Below are positions 15,045 through 47,962 of a stretch of DNA of 64,000 nt, piece by piece; the stretch's first letter is position 1; each line of letters opens with the position of its first letter. Under the pieces are notes generated by a model, which did no database searches, was not told where the DNA came from, and was given only the letters and a program-made list of their open reading frames with translations. The translations under genes were made by a program, and so were the position numbers. The DNA is from Mesostigma viride (lineage: Eukaryota > Streptophyta > Mesostigmatophyceae > Mesostigmatales > Mesostigmataceae). The stretch lies in contig RPFO01002272.1 of NCBI GenBank assembly GCA_009746045.1, positions 187,001 through 251,000 of the forward strand, written 5' to 3'.

Positions 15045-15540
15045 CTCAGGGTTTGCGGATGCTTTGCATCTAAACGTCAGTCTAGGCATGCACTAACCTT
15101 ACGAGTCAACTGAAGGAAGATTTGCCATTACACCAATCAGCTTGCAAGCTGAAGAGAATCGCGGGAATGCTGAAAATGAGCCAAGAGGTGCTGGATGCAA
15201 GGCATGCCATAGCCTTGCAATTGGGTGTCTGCTAGAACGAAGTACAATGCAGCGTGACCGGCCTGGCATATACGTCTTGTTGACTACAGGCCTCCACATA
15301 CCGATGAAAGAACAGCTTACCCACTCATCATTATGGGCGATTAGGGCAGCCGAGAGCTTAATGCAGCGGCAACCTCGCGGGCACGACTGTTGCTTTGTCA
15401 ATGTGCATGTGCTGCCAACAAGGCCAACCATATGCTCTAGTACCATGAAGTACTGATAACAAACCGCAGCTAAATAAACCAAGAATAGAACGCACAGCCA
15501 TGAGACCATCCGTTTATGGTCACGTGAGCGTTGGCTTTTT

Positions 15541-16029
15541 TTACTCCTGCCGTTTGAGGGTAGCCTGGAGATGCGGCCTTAAGTCTGGATGGGAGCTGGT
15601 TGCCAGGTCCAGGGTGTATGACAACGTGTCGCCAACAATCTCGAATTTCCTCCGTAGTCCAGTGACAAAGGGCTGTTTAGCATGAGAAATCCTTCCAAAA
15701 TTCGTACTCTGCAACGTGATGGTAATTTTCCCATCCTTATCAACGTCACAAGAACCTTCCTCCACGCTGGTAAGACCCATTGCATGCGTTATGACAATTT
15801 CCACGCGACCTTCGGCCATTTTCCAGAAACCGGTTTCCACATGCATGCCAACGTCTTCTGTCAACTTCTTGGTCTTCTGTGTCATGATAAGAAACGGCTG
15901 GCCGGTGCTTTCAAAGGTTATGTTATCTCGGTACTTGAAGGTCGAGTCCCCAGCTCCTCGGCCTTCACCAACCCATTTCCCCACCAAAGGCCCCAGTATT
16001 TCAACGGCTCGGTGCACGGCGGGTGGCAT
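15541..16029 (-). CDS. Nitrobindin-like (THAP4-type heme-binding) protein
   Basis: A single uninterrupted 162-codon frame from ATG at 16029 to TAA at 15541-15543, the usual size of a stand-alone nitrobindin barrel. Family landmarks occur in order: LGPLVGKWVGEGRG near the N-terminus, TFKYRDNITFESTGQPFL, HVETGFWKMAEGRVEI, THAMGLTSVEEG, then GDTLSYTLDLATS and HLQATLKRQE at the end. Known members form a ten-stranded beta barrel. Some bind ferric heme and react with nitric oxide or peroxynitrite. Whether this one binds heme cannot be read from sequence alone. No signal peptide is seen, so cytosolic location is an inference. It is divergently oriented to the giant gene starting at 17860. A TTACA (TGTAA on the coding strand, a green-algal poly(A) motif) at about 15128 is a weak candidate 3' end. 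Confidence 0.8.
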   Translation of the reverse strand: MPPAVHRAVEILGPLVGKWVGEGRGAGDSTFKYRDNITFESTGQPFLIMTQKTKKLTEDVGMHVETGFWKMAEGRVEIVITHAMGLTSVEEGSCDVDKDGKITITLQSTNFGRISHAKQPFVTGLRRKFEIVGDTLSYTLDLATSSHPDLRPHLQATLKRQE

Positions 16030-16631
16030 TCTGCTAGCAAGATAGACTTGCAGACTGTTATATCCTTATCTATAAAACTGTCGGCAGACAAACCCGTTGC
16101 AGGGAGACCTTTGAGACTGAGCCAACCTGATCCGCTTCACTGCTTCCCAGCGTTGCACAGTACAACCGGTGGTTTTAACGGCAGGAATGGAATAGCCTAT
16201 GTGTAGCACTTCGTTTATATCCCTTTTGTGGTTGGTATGTGCACTCGAACTTACCTATGTGTGGAGCTTCTTGTACGCAATAATGGGGGCGCTCGCCAGT
16301 CGCCGGTGACATAACGTCGTCTAGTTCTGCCTGTTGTGACTCGTGCGCGCATGGGTGATGACGAAGCTCTTGCTTGCCCAAGGCAGGTGAAGGTTCGAAG
16401 CTCGCGCCACGCTGGCAACTGGCAAGTGTCAGTCAGTCATCACTCATCACTGACAGTCATCAGTCAAGAGTTTCTCCCACGCGGGCAAGTGGCTCCACTC
16501 AACTCAACACAGGACAAAGGTTCAGTTCAGCTCATCAGTCATCACTAATAATTAACGGATGTGGTGTCATGATGTTCAGGGCCCTCGGCCGTTTCCAATT
16601 CTCTGCTGCCCATGATTGTGCGGCGTGGGAC

Positions 16632-16677
<46 letters not shown>

Positions 16678-17859
16678 GAACAACATCAACAACTGTACGA
16701 CGTACAAATTAATGATACGCTGGGAGCACGCGTACGATCCTATCCGTTCCCAAATCTCTGCTGCCCATGTGCGGCGTGGGCAACAACAACAACAACAACC
16801 GATGGACTTATGTACACTTTTAAGTTGTAGACTCCCTGGTTCGTGACTCCACTGGAAAGCTACAACCAAATCTGAAATACAAGGATCAGCGGCTGTACAA
16901 CAAGGACGAGCGAGCCAGTGCTGTAGTTAGTTAGTTAGTTAACTACCTGTAACCGTCTGACACAAACCAGTGACCGTTCTATCTTCGGCCATCCGCCTGA
17001 TTTGGCGAGTTCAATTATGTCACGTTTACACGTTCTAAGACTTGGAAGCGTCACGCCCTCCAGGAACCGAGCCCAAGGAGATTATTGGCCAATCAGAGGA
17101 CGAAGCGCGGAGGCATAAACATTTGGCAGCTGGCTAGGTATGGCCGCCTGAGAACAGCAAGCATGGTTGCGCGGTAGCAGCCATGGTCACTGGGATTCGC
17201 TGTGCGAGTTTGCTGCCAAACTAGTCGTAAGGGCGCTGAATAGGCAATGGCACAAGGATAACAGCAAGGTATGGCTGTTTTTTAGGTTAGTTGTTGGGTT
17301 TCTTGGTACGCTGAAATTTAAATCTGCGGACCTCATTGAGATTGCTTGTTGGCGCGCAGATTTTCTTTGATGTGGATACGTCTCGAGTTCGTTTAGAAAT
17401 GCATGTCAGGTTGGATTAGAAGTAGGACCTGCCACTATATGCGAAACGGGAACTGGCACGACGCATCGGAGCCCTGTTTCTTTAATGCGATTTGTTCGGC
17501 GGAGAAACCGTTGATTAGATAGGCTGTGTGGCATATGACTACACCTCGGAAACGTTAATATGGCGATAGGCCTTTGAAATAATCCGTTGGGATTGATGAA
17601 GTTTTGCTTGTTGATGCGCTGCAAGCACCTAGGCTGGCCTGGCTGAAAGGCGCGGCGTTCCTTCCTTTAGACGTGCCCATAACGTTTCGGGCAGCTAACT
17701 TCGGTGCTTTTCTACTGCCATTTTAGCTACCATCTTCACACGCTTGAAAGAACGCTGCATGGCGGTTCGCCCCTTTTGGATCACACCACATCGCCCCGAT
17801 GGTGACTTCGTCCTAAGCTAAACTTCTGCGACTGGCCAATGCGTTTGTTTTCATTCGTG
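16030..17859. other. Divergent intergenic region between the nitrobindin-like gene and the giant gene
   Basis: About 1.8 kb without a convincing gene. It contains a (CAA)n microsatellite (about 16630-16688) and a partial duplication of the CTCTGCTGCCCATG / GCGGCGTGGG(A)CA segment with its own short (CAA)n at 16780-16800. A GTTA run lies near 16925-16940 and a GGCCAATCAG (CCAAT-type) sequence near 17088-17097. Promoters for both flanking genes presumably lie here, but no core element is clear. Confidence 0.5.
16630..16688. repeat. (CAA)n microsatellite
   Basis: About 15 near-perfect CAA units in the intergenic region. Confidence 0.9.
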
Positions 17860-40835
<22,976 letters not shown>

Positions 40836-41517
40836 GTGCCCAGCTTTCTTATGGGCTTTGCCTCCTGTGAGGGTTTATTTACAGTAGGGAACAGGCAGCT
40901 TCATGCTTGGCATGTTTCGCGCGCTCAACATCCTGTTATTATGGTTGACAGAACACGTTGGAATTTGGCGTCTATCCACGGATGTCAACCAGGGGGCATG
41001 TACCTGTTTAGTGCCCCACTATGGCATGCAGACGACAAGTGGGACATGAGCTCCTGCTGGCTTGCCGAGTGTGGGGGTGCATGGGGCACAACACAGGCCT
41101 TCATCGCAGTGCGATTATGAGCAAGAGACAGCATGTGGGCTGCGCTGGTTGTCTATTTGATATGGGGCCTACTGGCTGAATTGGCAACATGTTTTATAAA
41201 TTGGCCGTTGGTTATTATCATCGTATGTGCATGAGCTTTTGTTTAGGGCTCAGTGCTGAGTATCTCCAATGCTACTATGTTTGTGAACATAGTAAGTGTT
41301 TCACAGGGTACAATTAGATACATGTGCTCTATTTATCTCGTTGGGGTGTAAGTTTCGATACAGTGTAACTAATATCATAGTTTCTTTTTCTAATGCATAA
41401 TTTTGTTAATAAACAAAGTTTCTTAACCCGTGTTTTTTTTTTTAGAACGCGATATACTGCATTGTAAGCTATTTATAGAACACGTCATAACATCTAGGGA
41501 AAATTTTTTTTCACAGT
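40836..41517. other. 3' flank of the giant gene
   Basis: Probable 3' UTR and spacer. Candidate poly(A) motifs are TGTAA at 41348-41352 and 41463-41467 and AATAAA at 41408-41413. A 25-bp match to the 3' end of the YIDD-RT element (GCGCTGGTTGTCTATTTGA) lies at 41146-41164. No gene seen. Confidence 0.5.
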
Positions 41518-41600
41518 CATTAAATTAAATTAAATTAAATTATAACATGCCTCCGTGGGGAGATCATGTAGCACATATTCCATGATGGATGGGGTGGAGA
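41518..41600 (-). mobile_element. R1 LINE 3' end fragment, fused head-on to R2
   Basis: AATTA-type tail, then CCTCCGTGGGGAG hairpin and a few dozen bases of R1 3' UTR (minus strand). It abuts the plus-strand R2 copy at about 41600. Confidence 0.65.
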
Positions 41601-43037
41601 CGCACGATGCTGTACAAGAACAAGGGGTCGCCTGCCGACCCCGGCAACTACAGAGGGGTGTGCATTCAAAGTGCCCCCCTCAAGCTTCTTATGCGGCTCA
41701 TCCTGAACCGTCTGCGCACGGCCCTGGACGGTCACCTCAGCGAGACTCAGCACGGCTTCCGTTCAGGTCGCAACACGGTACAGGCGCTCTTCGCTACTCG
41801 CCGCCTGGTGGAGGAACTGCAACGCCTTCAGCCTGGTGAGTCCCCTTTGCACCTTGTGCTGGTGGACTTCATCAAAGCCTTCGATTCGGTTTTCTGGCCT
41901 GCGCTTTGGGACATCCTCGAGTTGTTCCGGATCCCCCGCCCCCTGATTGCTGTCATCCGCAACCTGTATGAAGGGTCCACCACTTCGGTGCGCACTTCTT
42001 ACGGGACCACGCCCCCATGCCCTTTACAGAAGGGTGTGTGGCAGGGCTGCGTGCTGTCGCCCTACCTGTTCATTATTGTTGTCGAATACGTAATGATTCA
42101 GGCGCGCAAGCGATTTGCCCGCATCGTGGGCAGGGAACCAGGAGTGCAGGTTGCTAACAAATTCTGGCATGGCGGTGCGGACACGGAGATTCGGCTAGCA
42201 GACATCATTTACGCAGACGACACCACCCTCTTCGAGGACACTGAGCACGTGCAGACATGGCTTGACTGCCTGGCTCTCGAGGCCCGTGCAGTGGGGCTTG
42301 AGGTCAGCAAGAAGACAGAGGCCCTGGCGGTTGGGCTCACCAACTCAGCGCCGCCCCTCTATCTCCTAGACGGCTCTCGAGTCCTGTATCGGGACCGCGT
42401 TAAGCTGCTGGGCAGCCTGCTCCCCAGCTGCGAGGTTGATGTGGACCGTCGCATCTCCCTCGCCTGGCACGCTTTACGTCAGTACCGGGCCCTGTGGCGC
42501 AAGCCCCTGGGCAAGATCGAGAAACAGGACCTGTTCAAGGTCCTCGTCCTTCCTGTTCTCACGTATGGCGCCGAGACGTGGACCCTCACCGCCGACCTGG
42601 CCCGCAAGCTGGATGGCGCGGTCACCAGCATGCTGCGTTCCATTTTCAGAGTAGGATATGCTGCTCACGTCCGCAATGAGGACCTGTACCAGGGCATGCC
42701 CTATATCACCAGCACCATTAAGCAACGCCGCCTGCAGCTTGTAGGGCACCTAGCTCGCACCAATCAGGTAGACACCTCACGTGGCCCCCCCGCAGGACTG
42801 CGACCAGCCCAGCCTGGCCGGCACCTCCTGACGTGGGCTGGGCCTAGTGATGTTAGACGCCGCAAGGCCCGCACCTTCAAGGAACAGCTAGTAGAGGACA
42901 TGGGGGGCCTCGGCCTCTCCGTGATTTGGAAGAAGATGATGGACAAGGCCAAGTGGGCCCAGGTCATAGAGGACAATGAGCCCCCCCCAGTGGGGAAGCG
43001 CCCGCGTGTGCAATCCCGCGGGAGACACGCCAGATAG
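41589..43037 (+). CDS. R2 LINE reverse transcriptase, intact frame, N-terminally truncated
   Basis: A 482-codon open frame without shifts. True R2 sequence starts near 41604 (WRRTMLYKNKGSPADPGNYRG); the ATG at 41589 lies in the fused R1 fragment. RT blocks occur in order: LVDFIKAFDSVFWPAL, GVWQGCVLSPYLFIIV, LADIIYADDTTLFED with the catalytic YADD, VGLEVSKKTEALAVG, DRVKLLGSLLP, then a thumb/connection region (VLPVLTYGAETWTL, VGHLARTNQVDTSRG). No endonuclease or ORF1 is attached, so this 5'-truncated copy cannot be autonomous. Absence of frameshifts over 1.4 kb suggests a recent insertion. Non-LTR, YADD class. Confidence 0.8.
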   Translation: MGWRRTMLYKNKGSPADPGNYRGVCIQSAPLKLLMRLILNRLRTALDGHLSETQHGFRSGRNTVQALFATRRLVEELQRLQPGESPLHLVLVDFIKAFDSVFWPALWDILELFRIPRPLIAVIRNLYEGSTTSVRTSYGTTPPCPLQKGVWQGCVLSPYLFIIVVEYVMIQARKRFARIVGREPGVQVANKFWHGGADTEIRLADIIYADDTTLFEDTEHVQTWLDCLALEARAVGLEVSKKTEALAVGLTNSAPPLYLLDGSRVLYRDRVKLLGSLLPSCEVDVDRRISLAWHALRQYRALWRKPLGKIEKQDLFKVLVLPVLTYGAETWTLTADLARKLDGAVTSMLRSIFRVGYAAHVRNEDLYQGMPYITSTIKQRRLQLVGHLARTNQVDTSRGPPAGLRPAQPGRHLLTWAGPSDVRRRKARTFKEQLVEDMGGLGLSVIWKKMMDKAKWAQVIEDNEPPPVGKRPRVQSRGRHAR

Positions 43038-43232
43038 CTCCCCCTCGGGCAGCGTGCGGCTGCCTAGATAGATGTTGTAGTTAGAATGCTGTTAGATAGA
43101 TGTAGTATGTAGCCAATGTAGATAGATTAGACCGGTAGCTAGGAATGTTTGCACCCATCCATCCATCCATCGGGGTTAATGCTCCGTGACTCCCCAACGG
43201 GAGCACGAGTCTAATTAATTAATTAATTAATG
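41601..43232 (+). mobile_element. R2 LINE copy with complete 3' end
   Basis: RT ORF, then about 170 bp of 3' UTR with CCATC repeats, GCTCCGTGACTCCCC and GGGAGCACG hairpin halves near 43180-43206 and an AATT tail to 43232. It meets the minus-strand R1 copy tail to tail. Confidence 0.75.
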
Positions 43233-43432
43233 GGGTGGAGGAAGCCGCGTGATCGAACTATCCTAACTCTAAGCTATCTAGTCTAGAAAATCTTAATTAC
43301 ACTACTCATCAAAACGCCTCCTCCGCTTGGGGGGAGGGGGCTTGCCCACAGGGTCGGGCGTGTGAGCCTTGACAATCTTCTTCCACCGCGTCTTGTCCTG
43401 CATGGCAGTCCAAAGACGAGAGAGAGAGTGGA
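43233..43432 (-). mobile_element. R1 LINE 3' end (second tandem unit)
   Basis: Starts, on the minus strand, exactly at ATCCACTCTC (43424-43433) next to the tail of the following R1 copy. It encodes the RT C-terminus (VGKPPPP) and ends in the 3' UTR. Confidence 0.65.
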
Positions 43433-43559
43433 TTAAATTAAATTAAATTAAATTATAACATGCCTCCGTGGGGAGGTCATGTAGCACATATTTCATGATG
43501 GATGGGGTGGAGGAAGCCGCGTGATCGAACGATCCTAATTCTATCTAGAAAATCCTAAC

Positions 43560-45425
43560 TACACTACTCATCAAAACGCCTCCTCCGCTTGGGGGGAGGT
43601 GGCTTGCCCACAGGGTCGGGCGTGTGCGCCTTGACAATCTTCTTCCACCTCGTCTTGTCCTGCATGGCAGTCCAAATTAAGACGGGAGAGAGAGTGGATT
43701 AATTAATTAATTAATTATCAACATTGAACTCCGTTGGGAGTAGATGTAGCACATATGTATAGCCCTGAGAAGGGGCATATGGCTTTTAATACATTCTAGG
43801 CTACTTCATGCAAGGGTGGGAATGTAAGCTACCCCTGCTCTAGGTGCACCAGGGCACCCGCACCCTCTGAGAGTGGATGCGGTGCTCAAACTGGGCTGGG
43901 ACCACTAGGTCGTCCAGCAACATCTGAACGTAGTTCGTGACAGGTTTCCCTACCCTTTTGGGAATGTCCTCGGGGCCAGGCCAGGTCAGAATGTGCCGCC
44001 CTGGCTGTCCAAGCCGCTGGGGGCCGGCCAGACCAAGGGTGGTGTCGACCTGGCTGGTGCGGGCAAGGTGTCCTACAAATGCTATCCAACGCTGCCTAAT
44101 CTCGTCCGAAATACGAGGCATGCCATGATACAAAAGACTCTGATGACGGACGCTTGCAAAACCCTACGTACGTTAAGGACCTGTCGGAGCATCCTGTAAA
44201 CCGTGCCGTCTAGCCTAGCTGCCAGTTTGGGTGGGATTGTCCACGCCTCGGCGCCATACGTGAGCACCGTGAGGACGAGGACCTTGAAGAGCATGCGCTT
44301 GCGGTGTTCGCCCAGGCCCTTGGAGCGCCAGTAGGTGTTGAGCGAACGGAGCCTAGCCCAGGCCAGGCCAATGCGGCCGGTGTCCACATCGTCGGCAGTG
44401 TCAGGAAGCCAGCTCCCGGCCCAACAGCTTGAAGCAGTCGCGGAACGGGACCTCCGTCCCGTCGAGCAGGCGCGGCAGCGGTGGCCGGTGTACTGGAGGC
44501 CCCAATCACCATCGCCTCGGTTTTGACACTAATCTCCAACCCCACCGCCCGCGCCTCCAGGCCCAGACAGTCCAGCCAGGTCTGAATGTGCTCGGGACTC
44601 TCGATGAGGGTGGTGTCATCCGCATAAATCAGGTCGGCAAGGCGGTAACCAGGTCTAACCCCGCCGTGCTCTTTCACGTTAAGGATGTCCAAGCCTGGCT
44701 CGAACCCCTTAAGAGCAGTAAAGAGCTCACGTGCCCGGCGCATGACGTGATCCACGACAATAATGAACAGGTATGCATGGGGACAGGACACAACCTTGCC
44801 ACACCCCGTGGTCAGAAGGGGGAATGGTGGGGTGGTGCCTTCCGCAGTCCGCACTACTGCCTGTGAGCCCTCATACAGTCGGCGAATGGCATGCAGCAAT
44901 AAACGCAGGTGGCACCCGATCCAGAGCTAGGATGGCCCAAAGAGCCTCCCAGAGAACCGTGTCAAAGGCCTTGATATAGTCAACAAAAATGAAGACCAGC
45001 GGCAAACTGTCAGGGGGAAGGCGACACACCTCCTCCATCAACCGGCGCGCGACAAACACAGCCATGACAGTGTTACGACCACGACGGAAGGCCATCTGAG
45101 ACTCACCCAGGTGTGGGTCCAGCGCGGCGCGGAGCCTGTGCAGCATCATGCGCATGAAGACCTTCAGCGCGGCGCTCTGGAGGCAGACACCCCGGTAGTT
45201 ACCGGGGTCAGCAGCAGAGCCCTTCTTGTACAGCATGACGCGGATGGCCGTCTGCCACTCAGCAGGCGGAGGCTCGTCAGAGAGCAGGACACGGTTGCAG
45301 AACGCCAGCAGAAGATCCCTAACCGCCGGATCAGGGGTCTTCAGCAGCTCAGCAGAAAGGTGGTCGGCACCAACAGCCGCATCGTACCGCAGGCGAGCAA
45401 GGGCGCCGTCCAATTCCTTCAAAGT
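43560..45425 (-). pseudogene. R1 reverse transcriptase pseudogene
   Basis: From 45422: LRYDAAVGADHLSAELLK, VMLYKKGSAADPGNYRGVC, MAFRRGRNTVMAVF, FVDYIKAFDTVLW; after a shift near 44890, RRLYEGSQAVVRTAEGTTPP, LADLIYADDTTLIES (YADD). More shifts follow near 44450 and 44170. Then GHLARTSQVD and, beyond the N1 insertion, the KAHTPDPVGKPPPP end. At least three frame changes plus the insertion make it inactive. Confidence 0.7.
43700..43868 (-). mobile_element. 169-bp N1 3' fragment with 10-bp target duplication
   Basis: AATT tail, CTCCGTTGGGAG hairpin and N1 3' UTR, bracketed by perfect GAGAGTGGAT copies at 43690-43699 and 43869-43878. The insertion cleanly splits the RT pseudogene, and joining the flanks restores the uninterrupted R1 sequence seen at 56805-56825. 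Confidence 0.85.
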
Positions 45426-46298
45426 GAAGGGGGGGACGACGTCGTCAGTGGCAAGGCAGCCCTCCTACAAGGCGGGGACTTGGTAGTCCGCGGCCGAGGA
45501 GGGGGGCGCTGGCGGCGGCGGGGGTCCGGCGACCCCGAGGCGGGCGGCCGTCTCGGGGTGAAGCGGCGGGGGGGGGGCGCGAGCCCCACCGGTCAAGGAA
45601 ATTACATTGTGGGCCAACCAGCGGTCCTAGGCTGACCGGCGCCGTGCCGTCCCCCGTGTGCTCCACCGGGGCCGCGCTGCCGCCGGCCGCTCAGCCGGTC
45701 GAGGTGGTACCACATGTCCTAGCTTGCCCTGGCTGGTTGCGAGCCTGGCAGGCCTTGGCATCCGCGATGCACTGGGCCGCCTCCGCGTCCTGAGCATGAT
45801 CGTAGGCCTCCACGAGGGCGGCCTTAATTAATTAATTAATTAAACACGTGCTCCCGTAACTTGGGGAGTCACGGAGCACCGAAGTGCTTGTAATCCCTGT
45901 GTGTGCACTACAGGAGAAAGGGAAGAGACCCCCAGTCTCCTTCATGCCAAAGGCATGCCACAGCTGCATTCGGGCGCGCTATTGCTAAACGGACACGCTA
46001 ACGATCCGGCAAACTGTGGGTGCAATAAGACCCATGTAAGCGTAGCATAACAAGAAGTATAGCGTGGGCAAGTAATCTGAACATAGCCAGGGCGTAGCAT
46101 GGCTAGCTGTACTAGGACTAGGCTAAGGCTATGGTTGGTTGTGTACCGTGCGTTGGTGGAACGTGACTAGGTATGTTGGCACAGCTAGGCAAACATTCTA
46201 GGCATGGCTGCCTTAGCGGCAGTGACTCCAATGGTTACAAGCTATAGGGCTATTGCTGTTCTAGCCCGCTGGGGGCGTCCACATCTTGTGGTTGATCA

Positions 46299-47217
46299 TC
46301 AGGTCCCCGCCCCTCCAGTACACCTTGGGCTTCTTCCGGGGTCCTGCTTATGGCGGAGGTATTCCGGCCACAGGTCGCGTCGCTGCTGTTGCTGAGCGGG
46401 GGTCAGGTCGTCATCCAGCGTCCAGGTGAGGTCGTGCAACCTCTTGCGACGAGAGAGGAACCGCTGCTTATCCTCAGGGGAGGGGAAGGTGAGCAGGACT
46501 GGTGGGGGACTGAGCCGCCTTGTCCCGTGCGTGGGGAAGGCGGTGGCACCCACGCAGTTCTACCTCACCTACCAGGCCCATGAGGGTAAGAAGCTGGTTC
46601 TTGAGCTCGTCGGCAAGAGAGGTTGACGTCTCACCTGGCTTCTGGGGGAAGCGACGTAGCACCACTCGGCACTCGCGGCGAGCGCGGTCGGTTGCTGGGC
46701 CTGGCGGTGGTCCTCCACTGAGCTCCTGGAGCTTTGTGGCAATGGCGTCGGTGGTGGAGGCGGTCGCTGACCGCAGCAGGTCCGCGTAGGAGAGCGGCGG
46801 GAGGTCGCCAGCATCCTGCCGGGGTGGCTGGGATGCAATGGTGGCCGTCTGCTCCGCTATCTTGGGGACCTGTGTGGCCAGGGCCTCGGTGTGGGCGGTG
46901 ATGGCCTCAAGCTTCTTCAGGAGCACGCCACACTTGCCCTCCACCTGGTTAAGGCGAGAGACAAGTGCAGCATGCGTTTCCGAAGCCTGCGCCGTGGTGT
47001 GTAGCGCCGTGAACTGGGGTTGTAGGGCGGCCTTGAGCACTGGTTTCTGCAGCGGGTCCCGGTTACGCTTGAGACGGTGCCGGGCGGCCAAGACCTTGGG
47101 GTCCTGGCGGTACGGAGCGGGCCGGGGCGGCGGCGGGGCATGACCGGCAGGTGCCGGGCCGCCAGCAACGGGGCACGGGCCGCCGGAAGCCCGCAAAAAT
47201 GGCGGCGTTGGGGGCAC
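46299..47217 (-). pseudogene. N2 ORF1-like protein, frameshifted
   Basis: Pro/Ala-rich N-terminus, then a helical region (VSRLNQVEGKCGVLLKKLEA), ECRVVLRRFPQKPGETSTS and, after a shift near 46480, VLLTFPSPEDKQRFLSRRK and WTLDDDLTPAQQQQRRDLW. Same domain as in N1 ORF1, but clearly diverged. Confidence 0.6.
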
Positions 47218-47219
47218 CC

Positions 47220-47818
47220 TTGTCCAGCTCGTCGACGTCCGCCCGGGCGTCCAGGGCCGACAGGTACTCCCGTCGGCATCGGTTCCGCTCGTGCTCGGCG
47301 TCCGTCCAGTCCTCAGGATCTCCCCTGACCGGGCGTAGAGCAGACCAGTCAGGGCGGACCACTGGGACGCGGCGCGCGGGGACGTGGAACCGGAGCCGAA
47401 GGGTCGCGCGCACCAACCGGTGCCGGTCAGAGCACACCGTGCCCAGGCGTGTCAAACACTCGGTTGTCCAGAACCGAGGTGCACCTGGGCTGCCGTACCA
47501 CCACGTAGTCCAAACAGGCCTGACGGCCGTTAGGGCCACGGAAAGTGACCAAGTCCTGTGAGGGACGTTGGAAGTAGCAGTTGACAGCAACCATCCCGCT
47601 ATCCCACAAAAAGGCAGAAAACAGGGGAGTGTTGTTGTTAGCTTCCGTCGGTCAGCAGGCGCAAAGCGACTGCCAGCAGTGCCCACGGGGAGCGTGGCAT
47701 TGGCGTCGAGCAGCATAACCAAAAAGTGGCGGGCCGGAGTGACCCCCTCAAGGCTATGCAAAGACTCGAAGAACTCCTGGCGCTCCGACTCAGGTAGACC
47801 ACTATGCATGGGGTGCAT
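47220..47818 (-). pseudogene. LINE endonuclease (APE-like) fragment, frameshifted
   Basis: RHFLVMLLDANATLPVG, then in a second frame WDSGMVAVNCYFQRPSQD and TFRGPNGRQACLDYVVV, followed by SDRHRLVRATLRLRF. The TFxGPNGRxxxLDYV and S-D-(R)-H-R-L-V motifs are those of apurinic-type endonucleases of non-LTR elements. Confidence 0.6.
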
Positions 47819-47962
47819 AGCCCACCCCCACCGTGAGGTGGTGCTTAGACCGCCCCTCGACGGAGGTGAAATGTGCTACCATAATAAGGCGTGGTGTTAG
47901 AAACTTAAGCGTACTGAGGCTAGCAACTGCCAACGGCGAGCACAAAAGACCAACACCACCTT

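Larger units (their letters stand above)
43434..45824 (-). mobile_element. R1 LINE copy with RT, interrupted by an N1 fragment
   Basis: Minus strand: a linker upstream of the RT (about 45824-45430), RT pseudogene (45425-43879), an N1 insertion (43700-43868), the RT C-terminus (43699-43560), the 3' UTR and an AATTA tail at 43434-43455. Its 5' side is cut by the N2 tail at 45825. Confidence 0.7.
45825..47818 (-). mobile_element. N2 retroelement: endonuclease fragment, ORF1-like frame, 3' UTR and tail
   Basis: Minus strand order: APE-like endonuclease fragment (47818-47220), ORF1-like frame (47217-46299), about 450 bp of 3' UTR, a CTCCGTGACTCCCC...GGGAGCACG hairpin at 45845-45880 and an AATT tail at 45825-45842. 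It is inserted in the R1 ORF2 linker. Endonuclease before ORF1 is the reverse of the normal LINE order, so the unit is probably chimeric. Confidence 0.6.

Noticed and set aside
15142..15456. 104-codon plus-strand frame and its minus-strand partner
   Set aside because: Overlapping frames on both strands with no recognisable motif, in the likely 3' UTR of the nitrobindin-like gene.
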